A stretch of DNA of 64,000 nucleotides from DASUPK01 sp963804595 (GTDB lineage: Bacteria; Actinomycetota; Thermoleophilia; Solirubrobacterales; 70-9): NCBI GenBank assembly GCA_963804595.1, contig CAWDQZ010000011.1:1-64000 (forward strand). The letters run 5' to 3'. Each line of letters starts with the position of its first letter. Position 1 is the first letter of the stretch. A program made the translations under genes and the position numbers. The notes under the pieces are model-generated. The model saw only the letters and a list, made by a program, of their open reading frames with translations. It searched no databases and had not been told where the DNA came from. Positions 16,673-25,741 of this stretch are shown in pieces.

Positions 16673-18019
16673 ATGGCGGCGGCCGTCGAAGAACTCCGGG
16701 GGGCGCTCAGCGGCGACGTCCTCGAGCCCTCCGACCGCGAGTACGAGCGGGCGCGGCTCTGCTTCAACCTGCTGGTCGATCGCCGCCCTGCAGCGATCGC
16801 CCGCTGCGTCGATGCGCAGGATGTCGCGGCCGCCTTGCAGTTCGCCCAGGCAAACGATCTGGAGATCGCCGTCCGCGGTGGCGGCCACAACCCGGCCGGT
16901 CACTGCGCCGTCGACGACGGCCTGGTGATCGATCTCTCGCGGATGCGTGAGGTCGAGGTCGATCCCGAGGCGGGGGTCGCCTTCTCACGCGGCGGCGCCA
17001 CCTGGCTCGACCTCGACGCCGCAACCCAGCAGCACGGCCTGGTCACGCCCGGGGGCGTGGTCGGCTCGACGGGCGTCACCGGCCTTGCCCTAGGCGGCGG
17101 CATCGGCCACCTGACCGCCCAGTTCGGGCTCACCTGCGACCACCTGATCGCCGCCGAGGTCGTCACCCCTGCCGGCGAGGTTGTCCGCGCCGGTGACGAC
17201 GCCGACCCCGAGCTGCTCTGGGGACTGCGCGGGGGAGGGGGCAACTTCGGGGTGGTCACCCGAGCCGAGTTCCGGCTCCACCCGGTCGAGCGGGTCGTCG
17301 GCGGGCGCCTCGACTACGAGGGCGATACGGTGCGCGACGCGCTCCGCGCCTTCGGCGACGTCGATGCGCGGGCCGGCAACGAGATCAGCATCCAGTGCCA
17401 GCTCTCGACGAGGGAGGACCTGACCCCGGTGTTGGTCGTCGTCCCGTGCTTCACGGGCGCCGGCGAGGAACCCGAGGAGGTGCTTGCCCTCCGCGCGGCG
17501 CCGGGACTGTTCAACGACAGCGTGCGCGAGCAGACCTTCCTCGACCAGCAGAGGATCTTTGACCCCGGCTACGGGGTTGACCGCAACTACTGGAAGGGGC
17601 ACTTCGTCCGCGAGCTACCCGACGAGCTGATCGACATCCTCGTGGGGAGCATGGGCGCGCTCGACCGGCGGCCGGGCGCCATCCTGATCGAGTCGCTGCG
17701 CGGCGGTCCCAAACAGATTGACCCCAACGGCGCCGCCGTCGGCTACCGCGACGCAGCATTCAACGTCAGCGTCATGGCTGACTGGCTCGACCCCGCCCTC
17801 GACGAGGAGTCCATCGCCTGGGCGCGCGAGACCGCCGCCGCGGTCGAGCCCTGGTCGGTCAGCGGCGGCTACGCCAATTACATGCAGGCGGACGAGCCCC
17901 TCGAGCGCGTCCGCGCCGCCTTCGGCCCCGACAACTTCACCCGCCTCCAGGCCCTCAAGTCCCGCTTCGACCCAGACAACGTCCTGCGCCGGAACCAGAA
18001 CATCCCGCCGGTGGACTAG
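16673..18019 (+). CDS. FAD-binding oxidoreductase (berberine-bridge-like), second paralogue
   Basis: The 448-residue protein has AVRGGGHNPAGHC with H72 as the likely flavin-linked histidine, LALGGGIGHLTAQFGLTCD, and the C-terminal RFDPDNVLRRNQNIPP. As in the paralogue at 13826, the second covalent cysteine is replaced (GGVVGSTGVTG). It lacks a leader peptide and is probably cytosolic. It follows the DHFR-like gene with a 1-bp gap. Confidence 0.87.
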   Translation: MAAAVEELRGALSGDVLEPSDREYERARLCFNLLVDRRPAAIARCVDAQDVAAALQFAQANDLEIAVRGGGHNPAGHCAVDDGLVIDLSRMREVEVDPEAGVAFSRGGATWLDLDAATQQHGLVTPGGVVGSTGVTGLALGGGIGHLTAQFGLTCDHLIAAEVVTPAGEVVRAGDDADPELLWGLRGGGGNFGVVTRAEFRLHPVERVVGGRLDYEGDTVRDALRAFGDVDARAGNEISIQCQLSTREDLTPVLVVVPCFTGAGEEPEEVLALRAAPGLFNDSVREQTFLDQQRIFDPGYGVDRNYWKGHFVRELPDELIDILVGSMGALDRRPGAILIESLRGGPKQIDPNGAAVGYRDAAFNVSVMADWLDPALDEESIAWARETAAAVEPWSVSGGYANYMQADEPLERVRAAFGPDNFTRLQALKSRFDPDNVLRRNQNIPPVD

Positions 18020-18082
18020 CCCTTTCGCAGCTTGATCTTCCTGGCTGAGGGGTCCACTGGTCGGCGCCGAGGACGCCGGGCC

Positions 18083-18655
18083 TCAGAGCCCGAGCCCACG
18101 CACGCCGGCCTCGCCCCAGCCCAGGTGATGGGCCAACTCGTGCTTGACCGTCCGCTCGACCTGCGCCCGAAGCAGGTCCGGGTCGTGCCCGAAGTCGCGC
18201 TCCAGGGTGTCCTGGTAGATCACGATGCGGTCGGGATAGATGTCGCGCGCGACGGTGCCGCCCATGTACATGCCGTACGCGCGGTGCTCGTGCCCGAGAT
18301 TCGAGATCACCACCGGCGTCTCCGCTAGCAGCGCTTGGAACTCCGACGGGAGGTTGTCGATCGCCTCAATCACCAAGAGGTCGAACTCGCTCGGCGGATA
18401 GTCGGGAGGCGGCAGAGCGGCGAGCGCCTCGCTCCGATCGACGAGCTTCCGGAACTCGGGCTCGGACATCTCCCTGCCGATCGCCATCGTCGTCGCCCAA
18501 GCGGTGATCAGAACGATCGCGATCGCCCCGACCACGATCGTCATCAGCCCGCCGAGGTGTGCGAATGACGGTGGGTTGAAGAACAGCAGCAGGCACCCGG
18601 CAATGAACGCGGCGACGGCTGCGGCCCGCAGTGGTGGTAGAAGCGCCTCCCTCAT
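18083..18655 (-). CDS. Membrane-anchored Zincin_1-type metallopeptidase
   Basis: The 190-residue protein has two N-terminal hydrophobic helices (about residues 8-28 and 36-58) followed by a Zincin_1 (PF06262)-like domain: DRIVIYQDTLERDFG and the zinc site HELAHHLGW with HELAH at 172-176. The canonical cytosolic family lacks the membrane segments, so this version looks fused to an anchor. Its start overlaps the ABC-2 permease stop by 4 bp, showing translational coupling. Its peptide substrate is unknown. Confidence 0.75.
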   Translation of the reverse strand: MREALLPPLRAAAVAAFIAGCLLLFFNPPSFAHLGGLMTIVVGAIAIVLITAWATTMAIGREMSEPEFRKLVDRSEALAALPPPDYPPSEFDLLVIEAIDNLPSEFQALLAETPVVISNLGHEHRAYGMYMGGTVARDIYPDRIVIYQDTLERDFGHDPDLLRAQVERTVKHELAHHLGWGEAGVRGLGL

Positions 18656-19434
18656 GGCTTCAACTTCCGCCCGCTCGTGAACAGCCACTGGCTCCACGCC
18701 AGCAGCGCCAGGCACATCGCCGCGACCACCGCGAAGGCGATCCAGGGGCTGACGTCCGAGGTGCCGAGGAATCCGTAGCGGATCGTCTCCACGACATAGA
18801 AGAGCGGATTGACGTGGGAGAGCTGCTCCCACGGTGAGCCGAGGCGGGAGACGGAGTAGAAGACGCCGCCGAGGAAGGTGAGAGGGAGGATGACGATGTT
18901 GTTGATGAAGCTCGTGTGGTCGAAGGTCTCGGCGTAGATGCCTACGATCGTGCCGAGGGCGCCGAAGCCGACCACCAGGAGGAGGACGGCGATCACCAAG
19001 GCTGCCGGCTGGTTGACCGGCGCGCCTGTGATCGGGATCGCGAGGGCGGCGAGGCCGACGCCGATGATCAGGGCGCGGAAAGCGCCGCCGATCAGGTAGC
19101 CGACGTTCACCTGCCAGTGGTGGATGGGAGCGGCGAGGACGTCGTCGATGAAGCGGTCGTTGCGGCCCTGGAAGATGGTGCTCGCGTTGTTGGAGTAGGC
19201 GGCCTGGGCCATCGCCATCGCGACGAGGCCGGGGACGATGAACTGGTCGTAGTCGAAGCCCTGCACCTGCTTGATGCGGCCGCCGAGAGAGAGCCCGAAG
19301 ACGACGATGAAGAGCAGGGATGAGACCACCGGCGCGAGCGTCGTCTGGGTCCAGAGGCGCAGAACACGGTGGCACTCGCGCCGCGACAGCCAGAGGAAGC
19401 CCTGCCAGGGGTTGGCTTGAACGTGCTCGCTCAT
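18652..19434 (-). CDS. ABC-2 type transporter permease (DrrB/NodJ-like)
   Basis: The 260-residue protein has six hydrophobic segments, the early FLWLSRRECHRVLRLWTQT amphipathic stretch, and the family motif FLGGVFYSVSRL before HVNPLFYVVETIRYG. This is the pattern of the DrrB/NodJ-type exporters. No ATPase gene is adjacent; the best partner is the DrrA-like ATPase at 22303-23073 on the same strand, about 2.9 kb upstream. Start MSEHVQ at 19434. Confidence 0.87.
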   Translation of the reverse strand: MSEHVQANPWQGFLWLSRRECHRVLRLWTQTTLAPVVSSLLFIVVFGLSLGGRIKQVQGFDYDQFIVPGLVAMAMAQAAYSNNASTIFQGRNDRFIDDVLAAPIHHWQVNVGYLIGGAFRALIIGVGLAALAIPITGAPVNQPAALVIAVLLLVVGFGALGTIVGIYAETFDHTSFINNIVILPLTFLGGVFYSVSRLGSPWEQLSHVNPLFYVVETIRYGFLGTSDVSPWIAFAVVAAMCLALLAWSQWLFTSGRKLKP

Positions 19435-19465
19435 GGCGAACAAGGTAGCTGGGGGCCTAGGCGAG

Positions 19466-20368
19466 TTACGCGGCCGCGCCGGTGAGGAGGACGGCGACGC
19501 GTTGCCCTCCGAGCGCTTCAGGGTGCCGAGCAAGAGCTGCGACTCCGGCGGCCCCAGCCGCTTCCACCAGCAGGCCCATCGACTTGGCGATGAGCGCCAT
19601 TGCGGCCCGCATGTCCTCGTCGTCCACAAGCACCACCTCGTCCACCAGTTCCACGATCCGCGCGAAGGACTCCGGCACCGGATCGGTCACCACCAGCGGT
19701 CCCGCGATGGTCCCTTCGCCAGTCACCGAGATCGGCCGACCCGCGGCAAAGCTCTCCGCCATGGCTGGAGCGCCGGTCGCGCACACGCCCACGATCCTGA
19801 TCTCCGGCAGGCGCGATTTCAGCCAGCGGGCGACGCCGGTGATCAGCGCCCCGTCGCCGAGCTGGATGATGGCCGTGTCGATCGGATCCGCGGCGGCGAG
19901 CTCCACTCCGATCGTCCCGGCCCCCTCTGCGATGGCGGGATCGAGCCCGTCGACCACGAGGTGCCTGTGCTCACCTCCGGCGGCGTACTGGCGGGCGGCT
20001 GCCTCAGAGTGCTGGTCCACGTCGACCTGGGCGCCGAGCGCGCGCATGCGGGCGACCTTCGCTTCGGGGGCACCGGGTGGGACGAAGATCTGGGCTCGCG
20101 CCCCGCGCTCCCGGGCGGCGTACGCGAGGCCCTGACCGAAGTTGCCGGCCGTCGCGCACACCCACGTCAGCGCTGGGTCGAGTTCCCGCGCCAGCAGCGA
20201 GGTGCCGCGCCCCTTGAAGCTGCCGATCGGGTTAAGCGTCTCGACCTTGACCAAGACCTCACGCCCAAACTCCTCGGAAAGTTGGTCGCTCACGAACTGA
20301 GGGCTGTTGATGAAGACCGGATCGATCTCGCCCGTAGCCGCCTCGATTCGCGTCAGCGAGAGATCCAT
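19466..20368 (-). CDS. PLP-dependent threonine dehydratase/serine racemase-like enzyme
   Basis: The 300-residue fold-type II PLP enzyme has the PLP lysine in NPIGSFKGRG, the substrate loop ATAGNFGQGLAYAAR and a glycine-rich phosphate-binding region. It lacks the ACT regulatory domain of biosynthetic threonine dehydratase. It is thus a catabolic dehydratase, racemase or related lyase; the exact substrate cannot be told. Confidence 0.82.
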   Translation of the reverse strand: MDLSLTRIEAATGEIDPVFINSPQFVSDQLSEEFGREVLVKVETLNPIGSFKGRGTSLLARELDPALTWVCATAGNFGQGLAYAARERGARAQIFVPPGAPEAKVARMRALGAQVDVDQHSEAAARQYAAGGEHRHLVVDGLDPAIAEGAGTIGVELAAADPIDTAIIQLGDGALITGVARWLKSRLPEIRIVGVCATGAPAMAESFAAGRPISVTGEGTIAGPLVVTDPVPESFARIVELVDEVVLVDDEDMRAAMALIAKSMGLLVEAAGAAGVAALARHPEALGGQRVAVLLTGAAA

Positions 20369-20391
20369 TTCGCTCAGCTACGCCGAGGGCA

Positions 20392-20742
20392 TTACTGCTG
20401 CCGGTGGGAGACCACATTCACCATCGTGCCGCCGGGCTCGCGCAACATGAAGCGGCGCACGCCCCATTCCTCGTCTCGAAGCGGATAGGCGATCTCGTAG
20501 CCCTGCTCCAGAGCGCGAGCGTGGACGGCGTCGACGTCGTCGACCCCGACCGAGATCCCCGGCGCCGAGGGGTCGTCGTTGGAAATGATCGTCACCTGCG
20601 CCGAGCTGTTGTCCGGTGAGGCGACCGTTATCACCCAGCCGAGATCCATCGCCGGCTCGAAGCCCAGCAGCCCCACGAGGAAATTCCGTGTCTCATCCGG
20701 CCGCTCTGAGCGCAGGTTGGGTACGGCCCTCTCGATCAACAC
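20392..20742 (-). CDS. VOC-family protein
   Basis: The 116-residue protein reads as a single betaalphabetabetabeta-type VOC module (NFLVGLLGFEPAMDLG near the start and MLREPGGTMVNVVSH at the end). The final acidic metal ligand is replaced by Asn, so it may not be catalytic. It lies between the PLP enzyme and the arginase-family gene on the same strand. Confidence 0.78.
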   Translation of the reverse strand: MLIERAVPNLRSERPDETRNFLVGLLGFEPAMDLGWVITVASPDNSSAQVTIISNDDPSAPGISVGVDDVDAVHARALEQGYEIAYPLRDEEWGVRRFMLREPGGTMVNVVSHRQQ

Positions 20743-20761
20743 TCCTCCACTGAGTCGAACC

Positions 20762-21679
20762 TTAAGCCCCAGATCCCGTTAGCCCCGCCGCCAGATCGCC
20801 GGCGAGGCGCTCGATCGCACCCGCGCCCTCCTCGACATGGTTCGGGTTGAGCTCGGTGACCGTGACGCCGGCGAGGGCCGGCGAGGCGAGCAGCACCGCG
20901 AGCGCGGCCGCCGCCTGCACGTAGGGGATCCCCTCGTTGCGGCCGGTGTTCTCGGAGAGCGGGGTGTCGGTGAAGTCGACCACGTCGACGTCGAAGTGGA
21001 TCAGCACGTGATCTGCATCAGCGAGGATGTGGAGCGCCCTCTTGGCCGCTCCGGCCGGGTCGTCGCGCACCTCGTCCACCGGAATCGCCTCGAGCTCGAG
21101 CCGGTCGATCGTCTCGCGCTCGTGCGGCCTCGCCTGCTCCGGCCCCCAGGCGAGCAGGACGACCTGCTCGGGTGCTAGCAGCGGGGTCCTCGGGCCGACC
21201 TCGACGAGCTCCCGCTCCGCGCCCTTGTCGCCCAGCATGTGGGCCATGCCCATCCAGTCGAGGGCGCCGGGCGGGGCGCTGCTGGGGATGTTGAGATCGG
21301 CGTGCAGGTCGAAGTAGATGAGGCCGACGCTTTCGGACCTCCCGACGTGTCCCGCGACGGTGCCGATCCCGACCGTGCAGTCGCCGCCAAGAACCACCGT
21401 GATCTCCCGCGCGAGGATCGATTCGACGACCCGCGCCGCGGTGTCATCGACGATCTCGACGACCTTGCCGAGGTTCTGGGCGAGTGGGCGGTCGCGGTCC
21501 GGGCGCCATCGCCAGATCTCGCGATCGCCGTAATCGGAGAGCTCGACGCGGCTCTCGTGAAGCAGCTCGACCAGGCCCGCGCGCCGCAGGGCTGCCGGTG
21601 CCTGCTCCTGGCCGGGAGCGAACGCACCCGCACTGGTCGGGACGCCGATCACACCTACCTTCCGACTGTTGTCGCTCAT
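20762..21679 (-). CDS. Arginase/agmatinase-family hydrolase
   Basis: The 305-residue protein has the three metal-binding motifs of ureohydrolases: VVLGGDCTVG, YFDLHADLN and HFDVDVVDF, plus the C-terminal ELNPNHVEE. Canonical arginases have GGDHS and DAHxD; the GGDC and DLHAD variants and the DVDVVDF form suggest a divergent subgroup. The start chosen is MSDNSRKVG at 21679. It is divergent from the SnoaL-like gene with a 46-bp gap. Confidence 0.85.
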   Translation of the reverse strand: MSDNSRKVGVIGVPTSAGAFAPGQEQAPAALRRAGLVELLHESRVELSDYGDREIWRWRPDRDRPLAQNLGKVVEIVDDTAARVVESILAREITVVLGGDCTVGIGTVAGHVGRSESVGLIYFDLHADLNIPSSAPPGALDWMGMAHMLGDKGAERELVEVGPRTPLLAPEQVVLLAWGPEQARPHERETIDRLELEAIPVDEVRDDPAGAAKRALHILADADHVLIHFDVDVVDFTDTPLSENTGRNEGIPYVQAAAALAVLLASPALAGVTVTELNPNHVEEGAGAIERLAGDLAAGLTGSGA

Positions 21680-21725
21680 CGCAGACACCCTAACCAGGGG
21701 CCTCCGCCGAATAGGATCGGGCCCG

Positions 21726-22127
21726 ATGACGAAAGAAGACGTCGACCGCTGGCTTGCCCAGTACATCGCGGCCTGGAAGAGCTACGACAGCGACCAGATC
21801 GTGGCGCTCTTCACTGAGGACATCGCCTACCGCTACCACCCCTACGACGACCCGATCGAGGGGCGCGAGGAGGTGGTCAAGGCCTGGCGCGAGGAGGGTG
21901 ACCACCCGGAGGCCGGCACGCGGGATGAGCCTGGAACTTACGACGCCGAGTACAGCGCCGTGGCCGTGGACGGCGATGTGGCGGTCGCGACCGGCTGGAG
22001 CTCCTACAAGGACTCGGCTGACGGCCCGGTCGCCCGGACCTACGACAACTGCTTCGTGATGCGCTTCGCCGAGGACGGCCGCTGCCGCGAGTTCACGGAG
22101 TGGTTCATCCAGCGGAAGAGCCGGTAG
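21726..22127 (+). CDS. SnoaL/NTF2-like protein
   Basis: The 133-residue protein has the NTF2-like cone-fold pattern: WLAQYIAAWKSYDSDQIVALFTEDIAYRY at the start, PIEGREEVVKAW, and C-terminal strands ending FTEWFIQRK. Such proteins bind or isomerise small polar metabolites. No specific substrate is implied. The 175 bp after it contain a GGAGCC/GGCTCC hairpin (about 22142-22172) that may terminate transcription; I see no further gene there. Confidence 0.82.
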   Translation: MTKEDVDRWLAQYIAAWKSYDSDQIVALFTEDIAYRYHPYDDPIEGREEVVKAWREEGDHPEAGTRDEPGTYDAEYSAVAVDGDVAVATGWSSYKDSADGPVARTYDNCFVMRFAEDGRCREFTEWFIQRKSR

Positions 22128-22302
22128 GGCGGCCGATCCCGGGAGCCTCGGAAGCGGCCGCCCCGTGGCTCCTGGCTACATCCGCCAGCCGTCGACCGCG
22201 ATGTACGCGGGTCCGAAATCCCTCCTGTAGTCGACGGTCTTCTCCCCACAGGGGCTGCGGGTGAGGGTCCCGGACGGTTTCGTCTGGCCCCGCGTACGCC
22301 TG

Positions 22303-23073
22303 CTAGGCAGGGGATTCCTCGACCTCGACCTCGCGGCGCCCGGCCGCGACCGTCTTCATGTAGACGTCCTCCAGAGTGGCGGCGTCGAAGGTCTCCTTGA
22401 GGCCGGCGGCGGTATCGCGGGCCATGATCCGACCGCGGCCGATCAGCGCGATCTCCTCGCAGAGCGCCTCGGCCTCCTCCAGGTAGTGCGTGGTGAGCAG
22501 GATCGTCGTGCCGCGTTCGTGCAGGCGGCGGATGTAGCGCCAGAGCTCGTGGCGCAGCTCGAGGTCGACACCGGCGGTCGGCTCGTCGAGGATCACCAGG
22601 CGCGGCTCGTGTAGAAGGGCGCGGGCGAGGAGCAGGCGGCGTCGCATACCGCCGGAGAGCTTGGGTGCCCGGGTGTCGCGTTTCGCGCGCAAGTCGAAAA
22701 TGTCGATCATCTCTTCGGCACGTTCAGCGGCGGCGTCGCCGCTCATCCCGTAGTACCCGCCGTGGTAGACGAGCGTCTCGAACACGGTGAGGAAGCGATC
22801 CAGGTTGGGCTCCTGCTCCGCGATCCCGATCAGCCGCCGGGCCTCCATCGAGCCGCCCGGATGGCCGAAGACCGTGATCTCGCCGTCGGTCAGCCGCAGC
22901 AGGTTGCAGACCGCACTGATCAGCGTGGTCTTACCGGCGCCGTTCGGGCCGAGCAGACCGAAGAAGCTGCCCGCCGGCACCTCGAGATCGAGTGAGTCGA
23001 GGGCGAGCGTGCCGTCGTCGTAGCGCTTGCTGATGCCCCTCAGGGCGAGCGCGGGTGTGGCGGATGTCTCCAT
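22303..23073 (-). CDS. ABC transporter ATP-binding protein (DrrA/CcmA type)
   Basis: The 256-residue ATPase has Walker A GPNGAGKT, signature LSGGMRRRLLLARAL, Walker B LVILDEPTAGVDLELR and switch TTHYLEEAEAL. It is the size and type that pairs with DrrB/NodJ permeases. The nearest unpaired permease on the same strand is at 18652-19434. Between them lie PLP, VOC and arginase-family genes and, on the other strand, a SnoaL gene. Confidence 0.9.
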   Translation of the reverse strand: METSATPALALRGISKRYDDGTLALDSLDLEVPAGSFFGLLGPNGAGKTTLISAVCNLLRLTDGEITVFGHPGGSMEARRLIGIAEQEPNLDRFLTVFETLVYHGGYYGMSGDAAAERAEEMIDIFDLRAKRDTRAPKLSGGMRRRLLLARALLHEPRLVILDEPTAGVDLELRHELWRYIRRLHERGTTILLTTHYLEEAEALCEEIALIGRGRIMARDTAAGLKETFDAATLEDVYMKTVAAGRREVEVEESPA

Positions 23074-23201
23074 AGCTCAATGATGGCGAAGCCGTACGGC
23101 GATCCGACCTCCCGGAGAGTGACCGTCTCCTTTCAGCCCTCTGGGGCGCTTGCCTCCCATGAAAGGATCTCGACCACCGAAGACTCGAAAGGGAACCAGG
23201 G

Positions 23202-23498
23202 ATGGAGACCACGAGCGGGGAGCTGACCGATTTCTGCCTTGTGCTGCCGCCGGATGCGGAGGCCGTCGCGAGCGCCGGCGACGCACTGCGAAGCCGGTTC
23301 ACCTTTGTCGCCGAGCCGACCAGGATGGAACTCGTAGAGGCCGTCGCCGAGCGCGTGAAGAGCCTGGTCGAGCGTGGCTCCGGCAGGCCGATCATCGTGG
23401 CGATTTCCCTCGAGCCGGACGCGATCCACGGCCAGGTCGCCGACCACGATGAGCAGGGCGAGGAAGGGAAAGCCCGCTTCGAGATCTCGCATCCATGA
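23202..23498 (+). CDS. Hypothetical protein (98 aa)
   Basis: This acidic 98-residue protein is preceded by a purine-rich GGGAACCAGGG. The pattern FTFVAEPTRMELVEAVAERVKSLVERG followed by two short strands (PIIVAISLE and a DHDEQGEEGKARFEI tail) faintly recalls the start of a GHKL/anti-sigma ATPase, but no N-box is present. I do not recognise it. Codon usage matches the neighbours, which supports a real gene. Confidence 0.5.
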   Translation: METTSGELTDFCLVLPPDAEAVASAGDALRSRFTFVAEPTRMELVEAVAERVKSLVERGSGRPIIVAISLEPDAIHGQVADHDEQGEEGKARFEISHP

Positions 23499-23606
23499 TT
23501 GCGAAGCGGTTCCCGGGGGTAGGGGCAACGTGTCGTCACTGCACAGAGGGCCAGCCCTCACCCCTCGTGCGATCTCAATGAACGAGGGCACGGAAGTGGG
23601 GCGAGA

Positions 23607-23954
23607 GTGAGCGGATCAGAGTGGACCTGCGCCCGTTGCGGCGTGATCGCGACCGTCATGCCAGGGATGGCCGAGCTGTCGGAGCCGCCCATGAGCTGGG
23701 AGCACCTCAACGGCATCGCCTACTGCCTCGGCTGTCGGCGCAACCTGGCGGGGGAGGCGAAGGCCGCGGCGCTGTCGGAGCTCGATTCCCCAGCCGAGCG
23801 CCTGCGGGCCGATGTAGAGGGGCGGATCGAGTTCGAGTTGAGGCGAATGCCGGACCGCTGCGACACGCGCATCGCCCGCGCTTGCGGGACTGACGTCGCG
23901 CTTGTCAGGGGTGTCCGCGACCGGCTCGGCGCGTATCCCACACGCCCGGTCTAG
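23607..23954 (+). CDS. Small zinc-ribbon-like hypothetical protein
   Basis: The 115-residue protein from GTG 23607 has CARCG near the N-terminus and CLGC at about residues 39-42, making a four-cysteine probable zinc site. The C-terminal half has helices with a possible HTH (RIARACGTDVALVRGVRDRLG). This suggests a small DNA- or RNA-binding protein. The family is not recognised. Confidence 0.55.
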   Translation: MSGSEWTCARCGVIATVMPGMAELSEPPMSWEHLNGIAYCLGCRRNLAGEAKAAALSELDSPAERLRADVEGRIEFELRRMPDRCDTRIARACGTDVALVRGVRDRLGAYPTRPV

Positions 23955-23961
23955 CGCCGCG

Positions 23962-24273
23962 CTAACTCGCCGGGCTCGCCTGCTCGACCTCCAGGAGCGC
24001 GACCTCGTAGTGGAGGACCGTCGCCGACTCGCCGGGCTCGGTGACCTCGTCGCGAACGCGGGCGGCTTCGTCCTCGCTGGCGTGCAGGGCGTCCTCGTCC
24101 TCCCAGAGCGAGATGACCACGACCTCCCCGCTGCTCCGGTCGGTGAGGAAGACCACCCCCTTCATGCCCTCGGTCTGCCCAGGCTCGGTCGGCAGCACAT
24201 TCTTCTTCCTCTGCAGCGTCTCCTCGATGGAGTCGGGCGCTCCGCCCTCGTAACGGGTCAGGCGAGCATGCAT
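23962..24273 (-). CDS. Antibiotic-biosynthesis-monooxygenase-like (ABM/dimeric barrel) protein
   Basis: The 103-residue protein begins with MHARLTRYEGG and includes GMKGVVFLTDRSSGEVVVISLWEDEDALHASE, the typical ABM dimeric ferredoxin-like barrel pattern. These can be haem-free monooxygenases or stress proteins. It is convergent with the zinc-ribbon gene. Confidence 0.75.
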   Translation of the reverse strand: MHARLTRYEGGAPDSIEETLQRKKNVLPTEPGQTEGMKGVVFLTDRSSGEVVVISLWEDEDALHASEDEAARVRDEVTEPGESATVLHYEVALLEVEQASPAS

Positions 24274-24346
24274 TTTCTTTCTCCTCTCCTCTGGGTCTCT
24301 CTCCGGACCCTAGCGAGCGCGCGGTCGGTTAAACCTTGAGCTGACG

Positions 24347-25687
24347 ATGGAGGCCAGCGCGCACCGGGTGGTGGTGATCGGCGGCGGCTTCGGTGGCCTC
24401 CAGGCCGTCGATCAGCTGCGCCACGCCGAGGTGGAGGTGACGCTGATCGACCGGCGCAACTTCCACCTCTTCCAGCCGCTCAGCTACCAGGTGGCCACCG
24501 GAGCCCTGTCGGCCGCCGAGGTCTGCTTCCCGCTGCGGTGGATCTTCCGGCGTCGAAAGGACGTGCGGGTGCTGATGGGCGAGGTGACCGACTTCGATCT
24601 CGACGGACGAGCGGTTCGCGTCCGCCCGGCGGCCGGGGACGAGAAGCCGTTCCTGGTTCCCTACGACACTCTGATCGCTGCCGGCGGGTCGCACTACTCC
24701 TACTTCGGACACGACGAGTGGCAGGAGGTGGCCCGTGAGGTCAAGTCGCTCGAGAGCGCTCTCGCGGTGCGGGCGCAGATCCTGAGTGCCTTCGAGGCGG
24801 CGGAGCTCGAGACCGACGCCGAGCGCCGCCAGGCGTGGCTCACCTTCGTCGTGGTCGGCGGCGGACCGACCGGCGTCGAGATGGCGGGGCAAATCGGCGA
24901 GCTGGCCCGGGGAACGCTGCGTCGCGAGTTCCACTCGATCGACACGGCAGAGGCGAGGGTCCTGCTGGTCGAGACGGCCGACAGGGTGCTGACCAGCTTT
25001 CCGCCGTCGCTCTCGGCCAAGGCCACGCGTTCGCTCGAGAACCTCGGCGTCACGCCGTTGCTCGGTCACACCGTGGTCGAGATCGACGAGTACGGTGTGA
25101 CGACGGAGGATCCCGACAAGCGCCGGGAGCGGATGCCGTCTCACACGGTCATCTGGGCTGCGGGGGTGGCGGCGTCGTCGCTGGCCCGCCAGCTCGGGGA
25201 GGCCACGGGAGCCGACGTGGACCGGGCAGGCCGTGTCTCCGTCGGACCCGACCTGACCCTGCCGGGACACCCGGAGGTGTTCGCAGTCGGTGACATGGTC
25301 AGAGTGCTCGACGATCGGGGAGAGGCGCAGCAGCTGCTCGGCGTCGCGCCGGTCGCGATGCAGGAGGGGCGCTACGTGGCCGAGGTCGTCAGAGCGCGCC
25401 AGCTCGGGCGCGAGCACGAGCCCTTCCGCTATCGCGACAAGGGCAACGTCGCGACCATCGGACGCTCGCGCGCGGTCGCGGACATCAAGGGTTTCAAGGT
25501 GAGCGGCTTCCCCGCCTGGTTGCTCTGGCTGATGATCCACATCTGGTACCTGATCGGCTTCCAGAACCGGATCCTCGTCCTGATCCGCTGGTCCGTCAGC
25601 TTCTTCACCCACGGCCGCGGGGGGCGGGTGATCGAGGAGTTCGAGGAGGCAGACGACCGCGCGACCATCGCTGTCGGCCGTCAGTAG
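24347..25687 (+). CDS. Type II NADH dehydrogenase (NDH-2)-like FAD oxidoreductase
   Basis: The 446-residue protein has the first dinucleotide motif VVVIGGGFGGLQAV, FHLFQPLSYQVATGALS (an NDH-2 signature), a second Rossmann VVVGGGPTGVEMAG, and FAD-binding FAVGDMV. The C-terminal hydrophobic segment (AWLLWLMIHIWYLIGFQN) anchors it to the inner face of the membrane, as in NDH-2. It passes electrons from NADH to quinone without pumping protons. Confidence 0.9.
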   Translation: MEASAHRVVVIGGGFGGLQAVDQLRHAEVEVTLIDRRNFHLFQPLSYQVATGALSAAEVCFPLRWIFRRRKDVRVLMGEVTDFDLDGRAVRVRPAAGDEKPFLVPYDTLIAAGGSHYSYFGHDEWQEVAREVKSLESALAVRAQILSAFEAAELETDAERRQAWLTFVVVGGGPTGVEMAGQIGELARGTLRREFHSIDTAEARVLLVETADRVLTSFPPSLSAKATRSLENLGVTPLLGHTVVEIDEYGVTTEDPDKRRERMPSHTVIWAAGVAASSLARQLGEATGADVDRAGRVSVGPDLTLPGHPEVFAVGDMVRVLDDRGEAQQLLGVAPVAMQEGRYVAEVVRARQLGREHEPFRYRDKGNVATIGRSRAVADIKGFKVSGFPAWLLWLMIHIWYLIGFQNRILVLIRWSVSFFTHGRGGRVIEEFEEADDRATIAVGRQ

Positions 25688-25741
25688 CAGGCGACCAGCG
25701 GCCCCGGGCGGCTAACTTTCTCTGTCGCCAGAGGAGAACGT

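Noticed and set aside
17559..17725. TTGACCCC strings resembling the palindrome core
   Set aside because: They occur singly inside the FAD oxidase coding sequence without inverted arms.
22160..22300. Protein-like minus-strand frame ending DFGPAYIAVDGWRM after the ABC ATPase
   Set aside because: No start codon or ribosome-binding site was found and it overlaps the ATPase end upstream. At most it is a relic of a gene.
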